Shown: positions 8,412 through 18,730, counted from the stretch's first letter. The stretch: DNA of 64,000 nucleotides from Methylomonas methanica (GCF_001644035.1 NZ_LUUG01000059.1:1-64000), one strand, 5' to 3'. Notes: a model not told the origin generated them from the sequence alone. Made by a program: numbers and translations.

Positions 8412-9998
8412 TTAGCTCTGGGCAAAGTAACGGGATAAGTATTCGTCAAAGTCCAACTTGTCGTTGGCTTCAATGTCGGCTTGTTTTTTTAGCGAGGCGG
8501 CGGCCATATCTTCGAACTGCCTTTGCGTTTCATCGTCCAGCGGTTCGGCGTTGAAATAATGCTTATGCAAGGCCGAGGTGTTGCTGGCAAAGCAGCCAAA
8601 TTCCTGGCCGTTTTCGCGCATGCACGCCAGAATCCGCGCCGACGGCGTCAGCGCCGGGTTGTCCACCACCGCCAGCTGATGTTGTAAGGCCAGTTGGTAA
8701 GGACGCTCCAGGCTGCCTCTATCCAGCACCGCGCAGATCGGTTGCATCGCGTACAGAATGCTGTGTGCCCATTGCTGCATCGTCACGGTTTCGCCGTTGC
8801 GGTTCAACTGCAAACCGGGCTTGCGGCCTTGATTGGCGACCAATAATTGATTGCTGTTGTTAATTTGGAATTCGTCCGGGCCTTGCAGTGGGCTGTCCTG
8901 CAACAGGCAGTACAGCAAGAATGCCTCGACAAAGCGGGCGGTACTCTCGTCGATGCCGATAGGATTCAGCAGATTCAAGTCCAGCGAGCGCATTTCCACA
9001 TACAGCACGCCGCGCCGTTTCAGAGCCAGGGTTGGCTTCTCGCCGGATTTGGCGATCTGCTTGGGGCGCATGGTGCTGTAAAACTCGTTTTCGATTTGCA
9101 GGATGTTGGCGTTGAGCTGCTGGTATTCGCCGTCCACCTTGACGCCGATAGCTTCGTAGTCCGGATACGGGGTGTTGATGGCCGCGCTCAGGCTGTCTAC
9201 ATAGCCGTCCAGTGAGTTGTAATCGATCTTCAAGCCCGCCTGATTCTTGCTCTTATAGCCGATGTCGCTCATCCGTAGCGAGGTGGCATAAGGGTGAAAT
9301 ACGGTGTGTTCGTCAAACTCCTTGAATTGCTCCATCAACTGCGGACGGCTTTTGAAGAAAGTCTTGCAGATGGCCGGCGAGGCGCCGAACAGGTACAGAA
9401 TCAACCAGCCTTGGCGGTGGAAGTTGCGGATCAAACCAAAATACGCATCGGAGATAAAGCTTTCCAGGCTGGATTCGCTGGCGCGTTGCCGATGCAGGGC
9501 CGGCCATAAATCTTCCGGTACCGAATAATTGAAATGGATGCCGGCGATAGCCTGCATGGTGCGGCCGTAACGGTGCCATAAGCCCTTGCGGTAGACATGT
9601 TTCATCTTGCCAATGTTGGACGAGCCGTATTCCGCAATAGGGATGCTCAAGTCGCCGTCGATTCCGCAGGGCATGCTGGTGGCCAGCAGCATTTCTTCGC
9701 CCAGATGCGGGTAGACGAACTGGTGGAGCTGGTGCATGTAATCCAGGGTTTGGCGGATGTCGGCAAACGGCGGGGTGATAAATTCCAGCAGCGCTTCCGA
9801 GTAGTCGGTGGTGATGTAAGGGTGCGTCAACGCCGAACCCAGCGCCTTGGGATGCGGCGTTTGCGCGATCTCACCATGCTCGGTAATGCGCAGGCTTTCT
9901 TTCTCGATGCCTTTCAGGCCTTGCTTTAACAAGTATTGTTGATCCTGATCGATCAAGTATTTGAGGCGGTCGGGTAGTCGGCAGTAAGTCATGTTCAT
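8412..9998 (-). CDS. gshA: Glutamate-cysteine ligase
   Basis: About 528 aa. It makes gamma-glutamylcysteine, the first step of glutathione synthesis. The gammaproteobacterial GshA signature is clear: [10 protein letters not shown] near the start, [22 protein letters not shown], and [35 protein letters not shown] codons at 9998 and 9992 are both plausible and neither has a strong ribosome binding site. The in-frame codon at 10040 adds a non-conserved leader. It is followed by cysH after 4 bp, which suggests one transcription unit for thiol metabolism. Confidence 0.93.
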   Translation of the reverse strand: MNMTYCRLPDRLKYLIDQDQQYLLKQGLKGIEKESLRITEHGEIAQTPHPKALGSALTHPYITTDYSEALLEFITPPFADIRQTLDYMHQLHQFVYPHLGEEMLLATSMPCGIDGDLSIPIAEYGSSNIGKMKHVYRKGLWHRYGRTMQAIAGIHFNYSVPEDLWPALHRQRASESSLESFISDAYFGLIRNFHRQGWLILYLFGASPAICKTFFKSRPQLMEQFKEFDEHTVFHPYATSLRMSDIGYKSKNQAGLKIDYNSLDGYVDSLSAAINTPYPDYEAIGVKVDGEYQQLNANILQIENEFYSTMRPKQIAKSGEKPTLALKRRGVLYVEMRSLDLNLLNPIGIDESTARFVEAFLLYCLLQDSPLQGPDEFQINNSNQLLVANQGRKPGLQLNRNGETVTMQQWAHSILYAMQPICAVLDRGSLERPYQLALQHQLAVVDNPALTPSARILACMRENGQEFGCFASNTSALHKHYFNAEPLDDETQRQFEDMAAASLKKQADIEANDKLDFDEYLSRYFAQS

Positions 9999-10108
9999 AG
10001 AAGATTTGGGCGCCTGCTGCGGCTTGGGTAAGCATGGCATTATATAGGTTGGCTTTGGAATTATTGAAATTGGCTGAGCGGTAAGCTGGGTTTTTGCAGG
10101 GGTAAGCG

Positions 10109-10420
10109 CTAAATCCCGGTAATTAAAATATCAATGGCGGCGATGATTTCCGTGCGCAAATAAGACAGGTCGGTGGCGGTTTCGCCCAGGTTGGCAACGG
10201 GAATACCGGCCATTTGCTGCATTAGCAGCAGGTATTGCTCGTCACCCAGAGTGAAAACCGGATTCAGCTTGTCGATAGCCGAGCCGGTTGCCGAATGTAT
10301 GGCCGGCACGACTAAACGGGTTTTTAGGCTTTGCAGTAATTCGGCTTGTACATCCAGCAAATACGGATAATTGGCACGGGTTTGCTTATTGTTATTCCGG
10401 TATAACGTGAACTGCGCCAT
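10109..10420 (-). CDS. ccdB: CcdB-family toxin
   Basis: 103 aa. CcdB toxins poison DNA gyrase. The family pattern is visible: an N-terminal MAQFTLYRNNN strand, YPYLLDVQAELL, the TRLVVPA segment and a C-terminal LRTEIIAAIDILITGI helix matching the gyrase-contacting end (usual I-x-x-x-D-x-L-x-x-G-I). Its start codon overlaps the ccdA stop by one base (TAATG), giving translational coupling. It forms a chromosomal type II toxin-antitoxin pair with ccdA. Confidence 0.88.
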   Translation of the reverse strand: MAQFTLYRNNNKQTRANYPYLLDVQAELLQSLKTRLVVPAIHSATGSAIDKLNPVFTLGDEQYLLLMQQMAGIPVANLGETATDLSYLRTEIIAAIDILITGI

Positions 10421-10662
10421 TAAAAATCTCGCAAGCCGTCACTAAAGCTGCCGCATTCTTCAACGCGTTGATTGTATTGCGCGATAGCCTGCTGATTGTC
10501 CTGCAACCACTGTTGCCGTTGCTTTTGTTTGACGATTTCGGTCAAGGCTTGCTCCAATGTGGCGGACAGATTAATTTTATAATCTTTCGCCTGGCGTAAT
10601 AGCTCGGTGCTGATGCTGAGGTTGGTGGCTTTTTTGCCGGATGTATTCAAGGCGCTGCGCAT
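10420..10662 (-). CDS. ccdA: CcdA-family antitoxin
   Basis: 80 aa from the ATG at 10662. It neutralises CcdB and represses the operon. The N-terminal part reads as a ribbon-helix-helix DNA-binding domain (KKATNLSISTELLRQAKDYKINLSATLEQAL split by a turn), and the C-terminus as the toxin-binding tail (NQRVEECGSFSDGLRDF). The 10662 start is preferred over 10728 because the promoter elements lie between them and a GGGGA site precedes it. It is divergent from recQ. Confidence 0.87.
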   Translation of the reverse strand: MRSALNTSGKKATNLSISTELLRQAKDYKINLSATLEQALTEIVKQKQRQQWLQDNQQAIAQYNQRVEECGSFSDGLRDF

Positions 10663-10692
10663 GGTTCGTCCCCGGGTATTGTTTGCGCATGG

Positions 10693-10703
10693 ATTATACG
10701 TAT
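10693..10703 (-). promoter_or_regulatory. ccdAB -10 box overlapping a small palindrome
   Basis: On the minus strand TATAAT occupies 10693-10698, about 30 bp before the ccdA start. It overlaps the perfect 8-bp palindrome ATACGTAT (10696-10703), a plausible CcdA operator half. The -35 region is weak, as is usual for autoregulated toxin-antitoxin promoters. Confidence 0.45.
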
Positions 10704-10773
10704 GCAATCTGTGATTTAATAGCCGCACCGCTCATACTTGTTTCGCTTACAGTCGATTACCCCTATCCTCATC

Positions 10774-12906
10774 ATGACCCATTCCCCCGCCCTGCAAACC
10801 CTGCGTAGCGTGTTCGGCTACGATAGTTTTCGCGGTCAGCAGCAGCAAATTATCGAGCAATTGATCGGCGGCCAGGATGTGTTGGTGTTGATGCCGACCG
10901 GCGGCGGCAAGTCCTTGTGTTATCAGATTCCGGCCTTGGTGATGGATGGGGTGGGGATCGTGATTTCGCCGCTGATTGCCTTGATGCAGGATCAAGTCAG
11001 CGCCTTGCATCAGGTGGGTGTGAGAGCTGCCTATTTAAACTCAACGCTCACCCTGGAGCAGGTGCGCGAGATCGAGCAAAAGTTGCAGGCCGGCGAGCTG
11101 GATTTGCTGTACATCGCGCCGGAGCGGCTATCCAACGTCAGAACCCAGGCCTTGTTCGCCCGTTGCGAGATTGCTTTGTTCGCGATAGACGAGGCGCATT
11201 GCGTGTCGCAATGGGGCCATGACTTTCGTGCCGACTACTTGTTGTTGTCGGTTTTGCACGAACAATTTCCGCAAATACCGCGGATTGCCTTAACTGCCAC
11301 TGCCGACGAACGCACCCGCCAGGAAATCATTACCCGCCTGGCACTGGAGCAGGCGCAAGTATTTGTCAGCGGTTTCGACCGGCCGAATATCCGCTATCGC
11401 ATCATTCAAAAAGATAACGCCCGTCAGCAATTATTGACCTTTATCCGCACCGAACATCCCGGCGATACCGGTATCGTTTATTGCTTGTCGCGCAAGAAAG
11501 TCGAGGAAACCGCCGAGTGGTTGAATGATAAAGGTCTGAAAGCCCTGCCGTACCACGCCGGCATGGAGCATCGAGAGCGGCAGAAAAATCAGCACCAGTT
11601 TTTGATGGAAGACGGTTTGATCATCGTCGCTACCATCGCCTTTGGCATGGGCATAGACAAACCCAACGTGCGCTTTGTGGCCCATCTGGATTTACCGAAA
11701 AGCGTGGAAGCCTATTATCAGGAAACCGGCCGGGCCGGGCGGGACGGTTTGCCCGCCAATGCCTGGATGGCTTACGGTTTGCAGGATGTGTTGACCTTGC
11801 GACAAATGCTTAGTGCCTCCAATGCCGACGAGGCGCATAAGCGTGTGGAATTGCATAAGCTGGATGCGATGCTGGCCTTGTGCGAAATGGTCAGTTGTCG
11901 ACGGCAGGCCTTGCTGGCTTACTTTGGGGATGTGCTAGAAGAGGGCTGCGGCAATTGCGATACCTGCCTGGAGCCGGTGGAAACCTGGGATGGCAGCGTT
12001 GCCGCGCAGCAAGCCTTGTCGTGCATCTATCGCACCGGCCAGCGCTTTGGCGTGACGTATTTGATCGACGTGTTGCTGGGCAAAGCCGACGACCGTATGC
12101 GCCAATTCGGTCACGATAAGCAGTCGACGTTTGGGATCGGCAAAGCGCTGGACGAGAAGCAATGGCGCTCGGTGTTTCGACAATTGGTTGCCAAGTCCTT
12201 GGTAGAAATCGATTTCGAAGGCCACGGTAGTTTGAAATTGACCGATGCCTGCCGACCGGTATTGCGCGGCGAGCAAACCCTGATGTTGCGCAAGGATGTG
12301 CAAATTGCCAAAACCCGGCGCGAGAAAACCGAAAAACGCCAGCCAGGCGGGGCGGCGGACAGCGCCCTGTGGAATGCCTTGCGTGCCAAACGCAAAGAGT
12401 TGGCCGACGAGCAGGATGTGCCGCCCTATGTGATTTTTCACGATGCTACGTTGATGGCTATGGTCGACGCCCGGCCGCGCAATCATCTACAACTGAGCAT
12501 GCTGTCCGGCATCGGTCAGCGTAAGCTGGAGTTATACGGCGATGAGTTTCTGGCGGTGCTAGCCCAGTTCGACGACGAACCACCGGCGTCGGCGACCGAC
12601 TCGGTGGCGGAAAGTCTGGATTTGTTTCGATTGGGTTACAGCGTCGAGCAAGTGGCCAAGCAGCGCAGTTTGAGCGAGGACACCATTTACAATCACATGG
12701 CTAAAAGTCTGGAGTTGGGCTTGGTGGCGCTGGGTGATGTGTTGAGTTTGTCGCCGGCAGAAGTCAGTGAAATCGAGGCGGTGTTGTTAAGCTTGCCGGA
12801 AGAGCAACGTAATGCCTTGAAGCCGGTCTACGAGCAACTGGGTGGTGCTTACAGTTACGGTGTGTTGCGTTGCGTCAGAGCGGCTTTACAGCAGCAGCTT
12901 GGCTGA
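10774..12906 (+). CDS. recQ: ATP-dependent DNA helicase RecQ
   Basis: 710 aa. It is a 3'-5' DNA helicase acting in recombination and replication-fork repair. The helicase core carries Walker A ([13 protein letters not shown]), DEAH ([20 protein letters not shown]), motif III (ALTATAD) and motif VI ([12 protein letters not shown]). The RQC zinc module is seen as [16 protein letters not shown] followed by CGNCDTC. An HRDC domain (about residues 510-600, [26 protein letters not shown]) follows, then a C-terminal helix-turn-helix-like segment. The ATG at 10774 fits the family N-terminus. The 3' end overlaps the convergent DUF1249 gene by 32 bp. Confidence 0.95.
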   Translation: MTHSPALQTLRSVFGYDSFRGQQQQIIEQLIGGQDVLVLMPTGGGKSLCYQIPALVMDGVGIVISPLIALMQDQVSALHQVGVRAAYLNSTLTLEQVREIEQKLQAGELDLLYIAPERLSNVRTQALFARCEIALFAIDEAHCVSQWGHDFRADYLLLSVLHEQFPQIPRIALTATADERTRQEIITRLALEQAQVFVSGFDRPNIRYRIIQKDNARQQLLTFIRTEHPGDTGIVYCLSRKKVEETAEWLNDKGLKALPYHAGMEHRERQKNQHQFLMEDGLIIVATIAFGMGIDKPNVRFVAHLDLPKSVEAYYQETGRAGRDGLPANAWMAYGLQDVLTLRQMLSASNADEAHKRVELHKLDAMLALCEMVSCRRQALLAYFGDVLEEGCGNCDTCLEPVETWDGSVAAQQALSCIYRTGQRFGVTYLIDVLLGKADDRMRQFGHDKQSTFGIGKALDEKQWRSVFRQLVAKSLVEIDFEGHGSLKLTDACRPVLRGEQTLMLRKDVQIAKTRREKTEKRQPGGAADSALWNALRAKRKELADEQDVPPYVIFHDATLMAMVDARPRNHLQLSMLSGIGQRKLELYGDEFLAVLAQFDDEPPASATDSVAESLDLFRLGYSVEQVAKQRSLSEDTIYNHMAKSLELGLVALGDVLSLSPAEVSEIEAVLLSLPEEQRNALKPVYEQLGGAYSYGVLRCVRAALQQQLG

Positions 12907-13339
12907 GCTTGTCGTGCGTGAAGCGATAATCGGTTTTCAGGCAATGATCCAGCCATTTTTGCAGGAAATAGTTTAAGCGCCATTTGTAATTCCTGATTTC
13001 CACCAGACTGCCGGGGTTTTGATAGACCTTGTCTACCGCTGGCCGGTCGATATCGCGCAGTACTTCCGCCAATTGCGCATCCAGATAAATCCGAATCTTC
13101 ACCGCGGGCACGATTTGTTCCGACAGCTGTTGATCGAAACAATGGCTGAGTTCGATCGTCAAGGTGTAAGGATTACGTTCCAACACTTCCAGATACAGCG
13201 CGGGTTTGTTCTGCGTCAGACCGACAGCGGTCTTATCAAAAGAGCGCAGATTCGGAATCAGCCTGAACAGCTTTTGATAATTGGATTCGCAGATCTTTTC
13301 CAAACAAAGTGCCGTGTTGACCGGTTGCACCAGGCTCAT
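12875..13339 (-). CDS. DUF1249 family protein (YqiB-like)
   Basis: 154 aa. It matches the proteobacterial DUF1249 family, whose members carry an N-terminal [11 protein letters not shown]-type motif (here [16 protein letters not shown]), a beta-sheet core with [19 protein letters not shown], and a C-terminal [16 protein letters not shown] helix. The function is unknown. The start at 13339 lies 2 bp after the queD stop, so it is translated from the same transcript as queD. Its 3' end overlaps recQ on the other strand. Confidence 0.8.
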   Translation of the reverse strand: MSLVQPVNTALCLEKICESNYQKLFRLIPNLRSFDKTAVGLTQNKPALYLEVLERNPYTLTIELSHCFDQQLSEQIVPAVKIRIYLDAQLAEVLRDIDRPAVDKVYQNPGSLVEIRNYKWRLNYFLQKWLDHCLKTDYRFTHDKLSQAAAVKPL

Positions 13340-13341
13340 CG

Positions 13342-13746
13342 TCACTCTTCCCGATAACAAGCATTGGCGCTGGCGGTTTCCCACAGCACCACTTGATCGA
13401 CATTAAAGCCTTGTTGTTTGACATGTTGGTAGATCATCTTGCTCAGCACTTCGGCGGTCGGATGTTCGTCGATAGCCAAAAACTGTTCGTTGTTGGCGAC
13501 CAGCGCCGGAATGATAGGGTCGTCTTTATGCAGCAAAAAGTTGTGATCCAGCACCTTATTTATAAACCCATCCACGCAGTCTTTCACGTCCGAAAAATCG
13601 CAGACCATGCCTTGGTCGTTGAGCTGGTTTTGTTTGATGGAAATGCTGGCTTTGACGCTGTGACCATGCAGGTTACGGCACTTGCCCGGATGGTTCATCA
13701 GGCGGTGGCCGTAGCAAAAATAAACTTCTTTGGTGATGATATACAT
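13342..13746 (-). CDS. queD: 6-carboxytetrahydropterin synthase-like protein (QueD family)
   Basis: 134 aa. QueD makes 6-carboxy-5,6,7,8-tetrahydropterin in the queuosine/7-deazaguanine pathway. The zinc-binding histidines are in FCYGHRL and CRNLHGHS, with the catalytic cysteine region KCRNLHGH. Other family features are GMVCDFSDVK, LDHNFLLHKDDP and the HPTAEVLSKMIY motif, with WETASANACY at the end. The Cys/His/Asp/Glu set appears complete. It is followed after 2 bp by the DUF1249 gene and preceded by the PilZ gene on the same strand. Confidence 0.88.
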   Translation of the reverse strand: MYIITKEVYFCYGHRLMNHPGKCRNLHGHSVKASISIKQNQLNDQGMVCDFSDVKDCVDGFINKVLDHNFLLHKDDPIIPALVANNEQFLAIDEHPTAEVLSKMIYQHVKQQGFNVDQVVLWETASANACYREE

Positions 13747-13782
13747 AGAGTGTTACGTCCTTGTGAGGAACGGGTGCTGTCC

Positions 13783-14082
13783 TTAGTTGCCTTTGATGCT
13801 TTTAATCGAAGCGGCGATTTCAAAATTGCCGTCGCCTTGCTTGACGCTACGCACCACTTCGATAAAAGCCGTCATCGGTGGGGTGATTTGGGTTTTCGGC
13901 ATGATGCTGACTTCCATCGCCAGACCGATCTCGAATGGCCGTTCGGCAATAAACGATACGCCAGCGCCACTAAGCGTCGTGCATCTGCCGGTGCTGACCT
14001 CGCTGGAATCGGCCAGCTTATAGGTAATGTCACAGTCCACATCCATACGGATGTAATCGCGTTTTTCATCATGATTCAGCAT
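13783..14082 (-). CDS. PilZ domain protein
   Basis: 99 aa from the ATG at 14082. PilZ domains bind cyclic di-GMP. The N-terminal RDYIRMDVDCDITYKL resembles the RxxxR region, although only part of the RxxxR motif is convincing. The following D/N-x-S-x-x-G motif appears as TTLSGAGVSFIAERPFEIG. It is short, a single domain with no transmembrane segment. It may act as a c-di-GMP adaptor; the weak RxxxR motif leaves ligand binding open. A GGGGGAAG site precedes the start. Confidence 0.7.
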   Translation of the reverse strand: MLNHDEKRDYIRMDVDCDITYKLADSSEVSTGRCTTLSGAGVSFIAERPFEIGLAMEVSIMPKTQITPPMTAFIEVVRSVKQGDGNFEIAASIKSIKGN

Positions 14083-14330
14083 TGGCTTCCCCCGATTCGG
14101 ATTGGCAGTGGTTGGGTAAAAAATCAGTGGCAAGGAGTTTACTATAAAAAACCGTGGCTCTGGTTAGGAAATAGTGGTCTAAAAATTCCGAATTGCCAGG
14201 ATTTTAGGGCGTGCTGTGATGGAGTTGGCATAACCGAATTCGACTGTTGCGCCGGTTTTATTGCCTGACTATCCCAGGCTATTTGTGTAAAATTCCGCCA
14301 CTTTTTAATACAGACAGCGCAGGCAGCAGC

Positions 14331-15344
14331 ATGAGTAAATCCATTGTCCTTACCGGTATCACCACCACCGGCACGCCGCATCTCGGCAATTACGCCGGGG
14401 CCATTCGGCCGGCAATCAATGCCAGCAAAGACGAGCATGTCAGACCATTTTATTTCCTGGCCGATTACCATGCGCTGATCAAATGCAACGAGCCGGCGCG
14501 GGTCAAGCAGTCCAGTCTGGAAATTGCCGCGACCTGGCTGGCGCTGGGTTTGGATACCTCTAACGCGGTGTTTTATCGGCAGTCCGATGTGCCGGAAATC
14601 CTGGAACTGACTTGGATGCTGACCTGTGTTACCGCCAAAGGCTTGATGAACCGTGCGCATGCCTATAAAGCTGCGGTTGCCGAGAATGAAGAGACCGAAG
14701 GCAACGACCCGGACAAAGGCATCACGATGGGCTTGTTCAGCTATCCGATCCTGATGGCGGCGGATATTTTGATGTTCAATGCCAACAAGGTGCCGGTCGG
14801 TAAAGACCAAATCCAGCATATCGAAATGGCCCGCGACATTGCCAGCCGCTTTAACCATATCTACGGCGAACATTTTGTCTTGCCGGAAGCGGTGCTGGAT
14901 GACAATGCCGCCACCTTGCTGGGTCTGGACGGTCGGAAGATGAGCAAAAGCTACAACAACACCATCCCCTTATTCGAGCCGGAAAAGAAACTGCGCAAGC
15001 TGATCAACAAGATCAAAACCAACTCGCTGGAACCCGGCGAACCTAAAGATACGGAGGGTTGCACCTTATTCGGTATTTATCAGGCCTTCGCTAATAAGCA
15101 CGAAATCGATGCCATCCGCCAACGCTATGCGGAAGGCATAGGCTGGGGCGAGATGAAGCAGGTGTTGTTCGAGAAAATCAACGATGAAATCGCCCCGGCC
15201 CGTGAGCGCTACGAAGCTTTAATGGAGGCGCCGGAGCACATCGAGCAACAATTGCAGGAAGGCGCCGAGAAAGCCCGTGCCATCACCCGGCCGTTTATCA
15301 ATACCTTGCGAGAAGCGGTGGGGATTTCCAGATTGGCGATATAA
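14331..15344 (+). CDS. trpS: Tryptophanyl-tRNA synthetase
   Basis: 337 aa. It charges tRNA-Trp. Class I signatures are present: the HIGH-equivalent [11 protein letters not shown] near residue 15 and the KMSKS loop as [16 protein letters not shown] near residue 205. [11 protein letters not shown] and [17 protein letters not shown] are typical TrpRS active-site segments. The ATG at 14331 begins a compact Rossmann fold; the longer frame from 14247 adds a leader unlike the family. A rho-independent-like hairpin follows. Confidence 0.95.
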   Translation: MSKSIVLTGITTTGTPHLGNYAGAIRPAINASKDEHVRPFYFLADYHALIKCNEPARVKQSSLEIAATWLALGLDTSNAVFYRQSDVPEILELTWMLTCVTAKGLMNRAHAYKAAVAENEETEGNDPDKGITMGLFSYPILMAADILMFNANKVPVGKDQIQHIEMARDIASRFNHIYGEHFVLPEAVLDDNAATLLGLDGRKMSKSYNNTIPLFEPEKKLRKLINKIKTNSLEPGEPKDTEGCTLFGIYQAFANKHEIDAIRQRYAEGIGWGEMKQVLFEKINDEIAPARERYEALMEAPEHIEQQLQEGAEKARAITRPFINTLREAVGISRLAI

Positions 15345-15358
15345 CGGCACCAAGTCTG

Positions 15359-15384
15359 TAGAGACGCAAAATCTTGCGTCTCTA
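15359..15384. repeat. 11-bp-stem palindrome after trpS
   Basis: TAGAGACGCAA (15359-15369) and TTGCGTCTCTA (15374-15384) are perfect reverse complements with a 4-base loop. The sequence type (GAGACGCAAAATCTTGCGTCTC) is a widespread dispersed palindrome and may serve as the trpS terminator. Confidence 0.7.
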
Positions 15385-15451
15385 GTTCACTCCCAATAGG
15401 GCTGGTCTATAGTCATATCGACTGATACTTGCTCAAGGATGATCGCAGCCA

Positions 15452-16210
15452 ATGTCCATTATCGTCATCTACATCATCAAGCTACTCTTGCTGCCGCCAA
15501 CTTCCCTGGTAATCCTAGCGCTGGTTGGTATGTTTCTGGACCAACATAAATGGGGTAAGCGCATGACGATAGTCTGCCTGACACTGTTATGGTTACTGAG
15601 CTTGCCGATTGTGGTTAAGCAATGGGCCTTGCTGTGGGAGCGGGTTCCGCCTCTCTCTAGCCAAGCCGTGCAGCAATTCAAACCGCAAGCCTTGGTAGTG
15701 ATAGGCGGCGGCATCGAAACGTCTGCACCGGAGTATCCTGGGCAGGTCACTTTACATGTCAGAACCTTGCTGCGCGTGCGCTATGCTGCCAAGTTGTCCA
15801 GGGAGTTGGGTTTGCCGATTCTCGCATCCGGGGGCGGTATGCTGGAGCAGGATGACGTTCCAGAAGCGGTTTTGATGGCGCAAACCCTGAGCAACGAATT
15901 TAAAACTCCTTTAGCCTGGCAGGAACCTCGCAGCAGCAATACGGCCGAAAATGCCCGCTTCAGCCGCGAGCTGTTAAAGGAATTTGGCATCAATAAAATC
16001 GTGTTGGTTACCCAGGCCTACCATATGCCGCGCGCTGCTATGGAGTTTCGCAAAGCCGGTTTCGATGTCTTGCCTGCACCGACGGCGTTTATTGGTCACG
16101 CAGGCGAAACCCGCGTGTTGGATTGGTTGCCGTCCCCGACCGCTTGGTCTAACAGTTTTTTGCTGGCTCATGAAATGATCGGCATGTTGTGGTACCGCAT
16201 CCGCTACTGA
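15452..16210 (+). CDS. YdcF/ElyC-type DUF218 membrane protein
   Basis: 252 aa. Two N-terminal hydrophobic segments (IIKLLLLPPTSLVILALVGMFL and MTIVCLTLLWLLSLPIVV, each split by a turn) are followed by a DUF218 domain: ALVVIGGGIETSAPE, ILASGGGM, then EPRSSNTAENARFSRELL and VLVTQAYHMPRAAMEFRKAG. E. coli ElyC and SanA, which act in envelope or peptidoglycan precursor homeostasis, share this layout. The N-terminal segments place the domain next to the inner membrane. Exact function is inferred only at family level. Confidence 0.82.
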   Translation: MSIIVIYIIKLLLLPPTSLVILALVGMFLDQHKWGKRMTIVCLTLLWLLSLPIVVKQWALLWERVPPLSSQAVQQFKPQALVVIGGGIETSAPEYPGQVTLHVRTLLRVRYAAKLSRELGLPILASGGGMLEQDDVPEAVLMAQTLSNEFKTPLAWQEPRSSNTAENARFSRELLKEFGINKIVLVTQAYHMPRAAMEFRKAGFDVLPAPTAFIGHAGETRVLDWLPSPTAWSNSFLLAHEMIGMLWYRIRY

Positions 16211-16243
16211 TTTATTAACCCGGCTCTATTTAACACTGGTGTT

Positions 16244-16269
16244 CCGTTCGACAAGTTCAGGGCGAACGG
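16244..16269. repeat. REP-like repeat of the CCGTTCG...CGAACGG type
   Basis: An imperfect palindrome bounded by CCGTTCG and CGAACGG, with the internal string ACAAGTTCAGGG. It is a member of the very widespread bacterial intergenic repeat usually read as CCGTTCGCCCTGAGCTTGTCG. It sits between the YdcF-like gene and the ABC transporter gene. Confidence 0.65.
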
Positions 16270-16368
16270 TCATTAATACCCGCTGGCGCTGCATGGCTCG
16301 CTCATCAACGGCGCGGACGCGTGGCAATTGGCTATAATGCCAACCAGCTTTGCTTAATTGATTTCATC

Positions 16369-18186
16369 ATGCCCAAATCAGCCACCAAGGAGGGTCTCCG
16401 TCGCGCAGCGGACGCACCGCCGTTACCTGCCAACCCCTGGCGTTTCATCCTATTCTGTCTAAAGCCATTCCGTTGGCTGTTGTTGTTGATGCTGATACTG
16501 GAAACCGGTCAGGCCGCCGGCAGCATTCTGGTGCCGTATGCGATTAAAGCCTTGATGGACGCGGTCGCCAGTCAGCCCATGCCGGTTGGCGATTGGCTGG
16601 AGACTTTCAAACAGCCTTTACTACTACTCGCCGGCCTGAACCTGGCCGAGATTATTTTCAGCCGTAGCAGCGGCGCGGTGCTGATCATCATGGGACCGCG
16701 TTTGCGGCAAGGCACGGCGCGGTCTTTGTTTGCGTATCTGCAAAACCACGCGCCGCGCTATTTTGGCAATCATTTCGCCGGCGCGCTGGCGCATCGCATC
16801 AGCGAAACCGCGATGAGCGTCAATCATACCACCTGGTCCATCATATGCGATTTCTGGCCTATTGCCGTTACATTCACCGTATCGGTGACGCTGTTGCTAG
16901 GTGTGCATCAAGGCTTGGGTTTGTTCGTAGCTGCCTGGGTGTTGATGTACGTGCTGATCTCGTATTGGCTGGCGACCCGCTGCCAACCCTACGCGCAAGA
17001 TTTTGCAGCTACCCGCAGCATGGTCAACGGCAAGATCGTCGATGCGGTGACCAATATCATCAACGCCAAGCTGTTCGCGCGGTTGCAGCATGAGCGCGAG
17101 TATCTCGACGGATTTCTGGCTAGCGAATTAAAAAGTGCCCGCCGCACGTTTTGGTATATGGAACGGGTACGCTGGTTTCAATTTACCGCCGCTGCGATCC
17201 TGAAAATCGGCACCATCGGCTACGCCTTGCAACTTTGGCAAGCCGGCGAAATCAGCGTCGGCGCTTTTGCCATGAGCACCGGCTTGGCGATATTAGTGAT
17301 CGGCGACGCCCGCAATTTGAGCCGGCGCTTTCTGGAGTTTTTTGAATACGTCGGCAACGTCGCCAACGGCGTGGATACCATCATCCAGAGCCATGAAATC
17401 ATCGACGTGCCGGACGCCAAACCCTTGCAAATCAGCCAGGGCCGCATCGAATTTAAAGACGTTTGTTTTAGCTACGAACCTGGCCGGCAGGTGTTTGACA
17501 GACTGAATGTGGTGATTGAACCGGGGCAGCGAGTGGGTTTGGTCGGCTTCTCCGGCTCCGGCAAATCCACCTTCGTAAACTTGATCCTGCGCAATTTCGA
17601 ACCGCAAGCCGGGCAAATTCTAGTGGACGGCCAAGATATTCTGCTGGCAACCCAAGATTCCTTGCACGCGCAAATCAGCCTGATTCCGCAAGATCCCAGC
17701 CTGTTTCACCGCAGTCTGAAAGAAAATATCGGCTATGGCAAACTGGATGCCGACGACGCGCAAATCAGCATCGCCGCCAAACTGGCGCATGCCGAAGAGT
17801 TTATCGCGGCCATGCCCGAAGGTTACGAATCACTGGTCGGCGAGCGCGGCGTGAAACTGTCCGGCGGCCAACGCCAACGCATCGCCATCGCCAGGGTGAT
17901 GCTGAAAGACGCGCCGATTCTGATCTTGGACGAAGCCACCTCAAGCCTGGACTCGATCACCGAAAAAACCATCCAGGAAAACCTGGACCGCGTCATGGGC
18001 CGCAAAACCGTGATCGCCATCGCCCACCGCCTGTCCACCATCGCTCATCTGGACCGGGTATTAGTCTTCGATCAAGGCCGGATTGTCGAGGATGGCAGTC
18101 ATCAGGAGCTGCTGGATAAGCAGGGGTTTTATTATCGGCTGTGGAGCATGCAGGCCGGTGGGTTTTTGCCGGATGAGGTGGTTTAG
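16369..18186 (+). CDS. ABC exporter, fused permease and ATPase
   Basis: 605 aa from the ATG at 16369. It is a half-transporter that would work as a dimer. The N-terminal membrane domain has about six hydrophobic segments (residues 35-320). The ATPase carries Walker A GFSGSGKST, Q-loop LIPQDPSLFHRS, signature LSGGQRQRIAIARVML, Walker B PILILDEATSSLD and the switch histidine in AIAHRLSTI. It resembles lipid A/multidrug-type exporters. The substrate cannot be read from sequence. The in-frame start at 16321 would add 16 unconserved residues. Confidence 0.88.
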   Translation: MPKSATKEGLRRAADAPPLPANPWRFILFCLKPFRWLLLLMLILETGQAAGSILVPYAIKALMDAVASQPMPVGDWLETFKQPLLLLAGLNLAEIIFSRSSGAVLIIMGPRLRQGTARSLFAYLQNHAPRYFGNHFAGALAHRISETAMSVNHTTWSIICDFWPIAVTFTVSVTLLLGVHQGLGLFVAAWVLMYVLISYWLATRCQPYAQDFAATRSMVNGKIVDAVTNIINAKLFARLQHEREYLDGFLASELKSARRTFWYMERVRWFQFTAAAILKIGTIGYALQLWQAGEISVGAFAMSTGLAILVIGDARNLSRRFLEFFEYVGNVANGVDTIIQSHEIIDVPDAKPLQISQGRIEFKDVCFSYEPGRQVFDRLNVVIEPGQRVGLVGFSGSGKSTFVNLILRNFEPQAGQILVDGQDILLATQDSLHAQISLIPQDPSLFHRSLKENIGYGKLDADDAQISIAAKLAHAEEFIAAMPEGYESLVGERGVKLSGGQRQRIAIARVMLKDAPILILDEATSSLDSITEKTIQENLDRVMGRKTVIAIAHRLSTIAHLDRVLVFDQGRIVEDGSHQELLDKQGFYYRLWSMQAGGFLPDEVV

Positions 18187-18223
18187 CGGCGATTGTAATG
18201 GTCAACAAAAACCGAACACATGT

Positions 18224-18436
18224 TTAGGCCGCCGTTCTATAAAACCCCCTCTCGAATTCGAGAGGGAACTGATAGCCCAATGTTGAATGTGCCCGGCGGC
18301 CATTATAAAAAGCCAAATAATAGATCACGCTCAATTTTGCCGCGATTTTGGTTTTGAATTTTTCATAGTTGAGTTGTTCATGCTTCAAGCTGCGAAAAAA
18401 TCGTTCGGTCGGCGAATTGTCCCAGCAGTTACTCTC
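18224..18436 (-). pseudogene. IS3-family transposase fragment (3' end only)
   Basis: About 70 codons match the C-terminal end of IS3-group OrfB: NCWDNSPTERFFRSLKHEQL, then a KFKTKIAAKLSVIYYLAFYNGRRAHSTLGYQ segment and PLEFERGFYRTAA. The final catalytic glutamate region (SPTERFFRSLK) is present. Upstream of about 18436 the frame continues to 18556 but no longer resembles a transposase, so the element is truncated there. The DD part of the catalytic triad is missing, so it is inactive. Confidence 0.8.
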
Positions 18437-18554
18437 CGCTCGAACCCAGCGTCCCAGGGCACTTAATGATACCTGATTACCCACGACCCGCAGCAACTTC
18501 GAAGTATCGCGCGAGTCCAACGAAAACCTTAACCCGCCTGGAGAAGTTGCAACC

Positions 18555-18692
18555 ATTCCTATATCGAATCGTTGTCGAAAATGCCGTCATTGCATGTGGC
18601 ATGATGACGATTCCGCCATGCTTTTCTTGCGCGATGCGCAAGATATCTTTTAGATTTTTGTCTGACTTTTCGAGCTGTTTGGCGGCGTTCAC
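18555..18692 (-). pseudogene. Relic resembling a PHP/TrlF-like ATPase segment
   Basis: The minus strand reads NLKDILRIAQEKHGGIVIMPHA and then, after a one-base shift, NDGIFDNDSI. The pattern I-x-x-I-A-x-x-H-G-G-I-V-I-x-x-H-A is typical of PHP-type domains such as those in TrlF-like AAA ATPases of mobile islands. A single missing A in the gcaatgac stretch (near 18580) would explain the frame change. Only about 45 codons remain, so this is a tentative call. Confidence 0.3.
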
Positions 18693-18730
18693 TCTCGGGT
18701 AAGCGTATTCGTAAAACCTTCGATACTAAG

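Noticed and set aside
13393-14268. 291-codon plus-strand open frame
   Set aside because: It runs antisense through queD and the PilZ gene. Both real genes have clear motifs and ribosome binding sites.
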